A stretch of DNA of 7,404 nucleotides from an uncultured Oscillospiraceae bacterium (GTDB lineage: Bacteria > Bacillota > Clostridia > Oscillospirales > Oscillospiraceae): NCBI GenBank assembly GCA_905234005.1, contig CAJOFW010000176.1, positions 1 to 7,404 on the forward strand, read 5' to 3'. Below are positions 5,596 through 7,404 of the stretch, one piece after another (position 1 is the first letter of the stretch; each line of letters starts with the position of its first letter). Under the pieces are notes generated by a model. The model searched no databases. It was not told the origin of the DNA and worked only from the letters and a program-made list of their open reading frames with translations. Made by a program: the position numbers and the translations under genes.

Positions 5596-6950
5596 GGGTC
5601 AAACGCTCCTTCCCGGTCGGACGGGGCGTGCGAGACGGTATACTCGAACGCGGCGGCAAAACCGTCCGACAGGATATCCCGGCAGTCATGCATCGGCATG
5701 GGACAGTCCGGAAACGGGGTGCATTCCGGCAGGAACATACACCCGCGGCATTTCTCCCGCAGCGGCTTCTCTCCGCGGTGATAAGCCCATTGGGCCGGAT
5801 CGGTTACGCCCCCGCGCACGTCGCCCCAGGGCGGCATACACGCAAGATGCTCACAGGCGAAGAGCCTCCCCTCCGGGTCGATGACGACGGCGGATTCCGG
5901 CAGATCGGCCTTGCAGCGGTAAAACCGCAGGCGCGGCGAAAAGCCGGTTTCCCTGAATCGGACGCCCATCCGCTGAAGCTCCTTCCGTTTTTCGCGCTGG
6001 ATACGTGAAAACGGAAGATGCTGCTCGCCGGCCCGGACGCTGTAGAGAGCGGGGATCTGCATGGTCAGCCGGTCGTACGCGCCGAAGCGCTGCATCAGCT
6101 CCCCCGCAAACGCCGTCACGCCGTCGATGTTGTCCGGGTCGCAGTTGCAGCTTACGAGAACCTCCACGCCGCGCTCGAGCAGCAAACCGACGCCGTTCAT
6201 CATGCGCTCATAGTAGTCGATTCCGTCGGACGGAAAGCGCTTGCGCGAAAGATAGTCCGCACGGCAGCCGTCAACGGAGACGATCGCGGAGCGAAGCTTC
6301 CACAACGAAACGGCGGCGTCCGCGACCTCGGGCGTAAAAAGCGTGCCGTTTGTCGTGGTCGTGGACGTAAAATCGACGCCCTCCGCGGCAAGCCGTTCGC
6401 AGATATGGGTGATGATTGGATGCGCGGCGAGCGGCTCGCCGCCGAACCAGGCCAGCTTAAGACTGTCCCGCCCCCGGTGCGTGAGGATGAAATCCGTGAC
6501 CTCGTCGGCGGTTTTGCGCGACATGGTGACGGCTCTGTACCCCTCCTCGTAGCAGTAGACGCAGCGTGCGTTGCACGCCGTCGCAGGCAGAATGGTGAAG
6601 GTTCGGAAGCCCGGTCCCGGCTGAAGGATTTCCCGCAAAAGGGAATAAAGCTGCAGATAAAAAGCGGTCTCGTCCCGATCCGCGGGCACAAGCCAGCCCT
6701 CGCGGCGCAGCCAGTCGGCGAACGGATCGCCGGCGTCGACGGTCTCGCCGGCCCGCAGGCGGCGAAGGGTCTCCTCCTCGCTCCTGTCGAGCAGCACGAG
6801 CTGGCGCGTCAGCAGGTTCGCGGCGGCCGTCTGACCGCCGACGCTCCGGGACAGGACATAGACAGACAGAACGGTTTTTCCGGCGGAGGCCGGCTTTGGC
6901 GCTCCGAGCAGCATCCGCACGTTCGGATCGGCCTGCTGGAGTATTCTCAT
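5589..6950 (-). CDS. Radical SAM/SPASM peptide maturase
   Basis: 453 aa. The start at 6950 follows AAAGGAGG with a 9-nt gap; an extension to 6995 would run through the attenuator hairpin. Seen: an N-terminal domain (about 1-110, with ANLLTRQLVLLD) like the leader-binding N-domains of other peptide maturases; the [4Fe-4S]-SAM motif CNARCVYC (Cys126, 130, 133); FGGEPL (169-174), which binds the SAM amino group; and SVDG (225-228). The C-terminal SPASM domain has Cys346, GRLFAC (Cys366), CRGC (401/404), Cys410, Cys416 and Cys423 for auxiliary clusters. The last residue is also Cys (453). Such enzymes use a 5'-deoxyadenosyl radical to install thioether, C-C or other cross-links, or epimerisations, in a precursor peptide. 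The likely substrate is encoded immediately upstream. The chemistry cannot be read from the sequence. Confidence 0.92.
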   Translation of the reverse strand: MRILQQADPNVRMLLGAPKPASAGKTVLSVYVLSRSVGGQTAAANLLTRQLVLLDRSEEETLRRLRAGETVDAGDPFADWLRREGWLVPADRDETAFYLQLYSLLREILQPGPGFRTFTILPATACNARCVYCYEEGYRAVTMSRKTADEVTDFILTHRGRDSLKLAWFGGEPLAAHPIITHICERLAAEGVDFTSTTTTNGTLFTPEVADAAVSLWKLRSAIVSVDGCRADYLSRKRFPSDGIDYYERMMNGVGLLLERGVEVLVSCNCDPDNIDGVTAFAGELMQRFGAYDRLTMQIPALYSVRAGEQHLPFSRIQREKRKELQRMGVRFRETGFSPRLRFYRCKADLPESAVVIDPEGRLFACEHLACMPPWGDVRGGVTDPAQWAYHRGEKPLREKCRGCMFLPECTPFPDCPMPMHDCRDILSDGFAAAFEYTVSHAPSDREGAFDPC

Positions 6951-6982
6951 ATTGTGCCGCCTCCTTTCAATGTAATAAGAAA

Positions 6983-7014
6983 ACGCAGCAGACACTGTTT
7001 GGTGACTGCTGCGT
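6983..7014 (-). terminator. Intrinsic terminator/attenuator between precursor and maturase genes
   Basis: On the minus strand ACGCAGCAG (7014-7006) pairs with CTGCTGCGT (6991-6983). Inside the stem, after one T-T mismatch, CAC pairs with GTG, leaving a 6-nt loop. TTTTCTTATT follows at once. It lies about 30 nt after the precursor stop and about 30 nt before the maturase start, a position that would yield more precursor than enzyme transcript. Confidence 0.78.
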
Positions 7015-7043
7015 GCCAGCCGGAAGCGATTAAAAAAACATCA

Positions 7044-7169
7044 TCACGTCACTTCTGTCTCGTTGGGGTCGGGCGAGAGCACGAAACAGCTCGCGTAGAT
7101 GGTCATAACGGCGTCGCTTTCGTCAAAACGGACGACGTTGGCCTCGGGCGCTTCGTAGGTCTTCTTCAT
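7044..7169 (-). CDS. Candidate RiPP precursor peptide, 41 aa, one Cys
   Basis: A small gene with an excellent ribosome binding site (AAGGAGG, 9 nt before the ATG), its own promoter and a terminator after it. The peptide begins MKKTYEAPEANVV. Its YEAP (5-8) matches the YxxP element that PqqD-like partners recognise in lasso-type leaders. An acidic middle (FDESDAV, 15-21) is followed by the likely core in the C-terminal half, SCFVLSPDPNETEVT (27-41). The core has one Cys (28), hydroxyl residues Ser27, Ser32, Thr38 and Thr41, and Tyr25 just before. Its position directly before a radical SAM/SPASM maturase, kinase, PqqD and peptidase suggests it is their substrate. The leader/core boundary is unknown. 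It lacks Gly-Gly and multiple Cys, so it is not a standard ranthipeptide or SCIFF peptide. I recognise no named family. Confidence 0.8.
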   Translation of the reverse strand: MKKTYEAPEANVVRFDESDAVMTIYASCFVLSPDPNETEVT

Positions 7170-7207
7170 GTGGGGGATCCTCCTTTTTGCAAATTTGCGG
7201 GTTCAGA

Positions 7208-7219
7208 TTGGTATACCAA
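7208..7219. promoter_or_regulatory. Perfect 12-bp palindrome, candidate operator of the RiPP operon
   Basis: TTGGTATACCAA is a perfect palindrome about 12 bp past the -10 box, around +5 to +16 of the expected transcript. A dimeric repressor bound there would block initiation. The GTATAC core is of the kind used by some GntR-type regulators, but no regulator gene is visible here. A second palindrome, GCAAATTTGC (7189-7198), lies just before the ribosome binding site. Confidence 0.5.
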
Positions 7220-7230
7220 AACCTTCTCAA

Positions 7231-7259
7231 AGAATAGCATAACGGCGGCGAAAAGTCAA
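7231..7259 (-). promoter_or_regulatory. Sigma-A-type promoter of the RiPP operon
   Basis: The minus strand carries TTGACT (7259-7254), a 17-bp spacer and TATTCT (7236-7231) preceded by TGC (extended -10). It predicts a start near 7224 and a 5' leader of about 55 nt before the precursor ATG. This is the best promoter in the window. Confidence 0.75.
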
Positions 7260-7279
7260 TACCCGTTTTCACGCCGCCG
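7243..7279. repeat. Inverted repeat enclosing the -35 box
   Basis: CGGCGGCG (7243-7250) and CGCCGCCG (7272-7279) are complementary. Inside them AAAA (7251-7254) pairs with TTTT (7266-7269) after a 2-nt bulge, leaving an 11-nt loop. The structure spans the stop codon of the upstream gene and the -35 box of the RiPP promoter. It may act as a weak terminator for the upstream gene, although no T-run follows. Confidence 0.5.
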
Positions 7280-7403
7280 GTACGACACGTCCGGCCGGGG
7301 CGATTTCGTCGGGGTAGATCGTGTACGCGCCGGAATCGAGGAACTCGCACCACCGCCGGGCCATGTCGGCGTTCGAGCCGACGATCTCGGTGCCGTCGGG
7401 GAT
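7269..7403 (-). CDS. C-terminal tail of an unrecognised protein (5' end outside window)
   Basis: The last 44 codons of a minus-strand reading frame end in TGA at 7271-7269. The visible tail starts IPDGTEIVGSNADMARRW and continues with CEFLDSGAYTIYPDEIAPAG. It is acidic, without a membrane segment or a motif I can assign. Codon use is GC-rich like that of the neighbours, which supports it being coding. It ends only about 10 bp before the -35 box of the peptide operon, so it may be the previous gene on the same strand rather than part of the operon. Confidence 0.55.
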   Translation of the reverse strand: MPDGTEIVGSNADMARRWCEFLDSGAYTIYPDEIAPAGRVVPAA

Positions 7404-7404
7404 C

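Noticed and set aside
7032..7038. Run of seven T on the minus strand after the precursor stop as a terminator
   Set aside because: No stable stem precedes it; the real hairpin with a T-tail is further on at 6983-7014.
7044..7169. Lasso peptide precursor
   Set aside because: The YxxP element and the tailoring genes look lasso-like, but no asparagine-synthetase-like cyclase or transglutaminase-like protease gene is present, and no clear ring-forming Gly/Asp-Glu pattern can be fixed.
7123..7353. 76-codon minus-strand open frame over the RiPP promoter
   Set aside because: It is out of frame with both the upstream tail and the precursor, runs through the promoter and has no ribosome binding site.

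Overview
The window is GC-rich, with strong AGGAGG-type ribosome binding sites and a SigI/RsgI pair. That combination points to a high-GC member of the Clostridia, perhaps an uncultured gut Oscillospirales-like bacterium; the taxon is an inference. All genes I accept lie on the minus strand, so transcription runs from high to low coordinates. Long plus-strand reading frames are GC-driven shadows. No tRNA, rRNA, insertion sequence or CRISPR array is visible.

Right part (7404 to about 2950). The C-terminal tail of an unrecognised protein ends at 7269. Next comes a promoter with a perfect 12-bp palindrome just downstream, then a compact putative RiPP (ribosomally made, post-translationally modified peptide) operon. 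Its genes in transcription order are: a 41-aa precursor-like peptide (7169-7044), an intrinsic terminator/attenuator, a radical SAM/SPASM maturase, an HPr-kinase-like P-loop protein, a PqqD-like peptide-binding protein, a soluble S26-type Ser/His peptidase-like protein, and a PF14907-type nucleotidyltransferase. Every junction after the attenuator is a 1-7 bp stop/start overlap, and the operon ends in a strong hairpin terminator at 2953-2981. The kinase, PqqD and nucleotidyltransferase set recalls the tailoring genes of some lasso-peptide clusters (paeninodin and pseudomycoidin types). Here no lasso cyclase or transglutaminase-like protease is present, and a radical SAM enzyme takes their place. 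This is the most interesting system in the window. A working model is: PqqD presents the leader to the radical SAM enzyme, the kinase and nucleotidyltransferase decorate a Ser/Thr of the peptide, and the peptidase trims it.

Middle part (2941 to 1339). A two-gene unit encodes a GH25 lysozyme-like lipoprotein, whose promoter suggests a leaderless mRNA, and a translationally coupled PaaI-type hotdog thioesterase.

Left part (1338 to 1). A regulatory stretch holds a 16-bp tandem duplication, a possible -10 box and a 13-bp-arm inverted repeat. It precedes sigI, which is coupled by an ATGA overlap to rsgI, a transmembrane anti-sigma factor cut by the window edge. This pair probably senses an extracellular signal and controls cell-envelope or polysaccharide functions.
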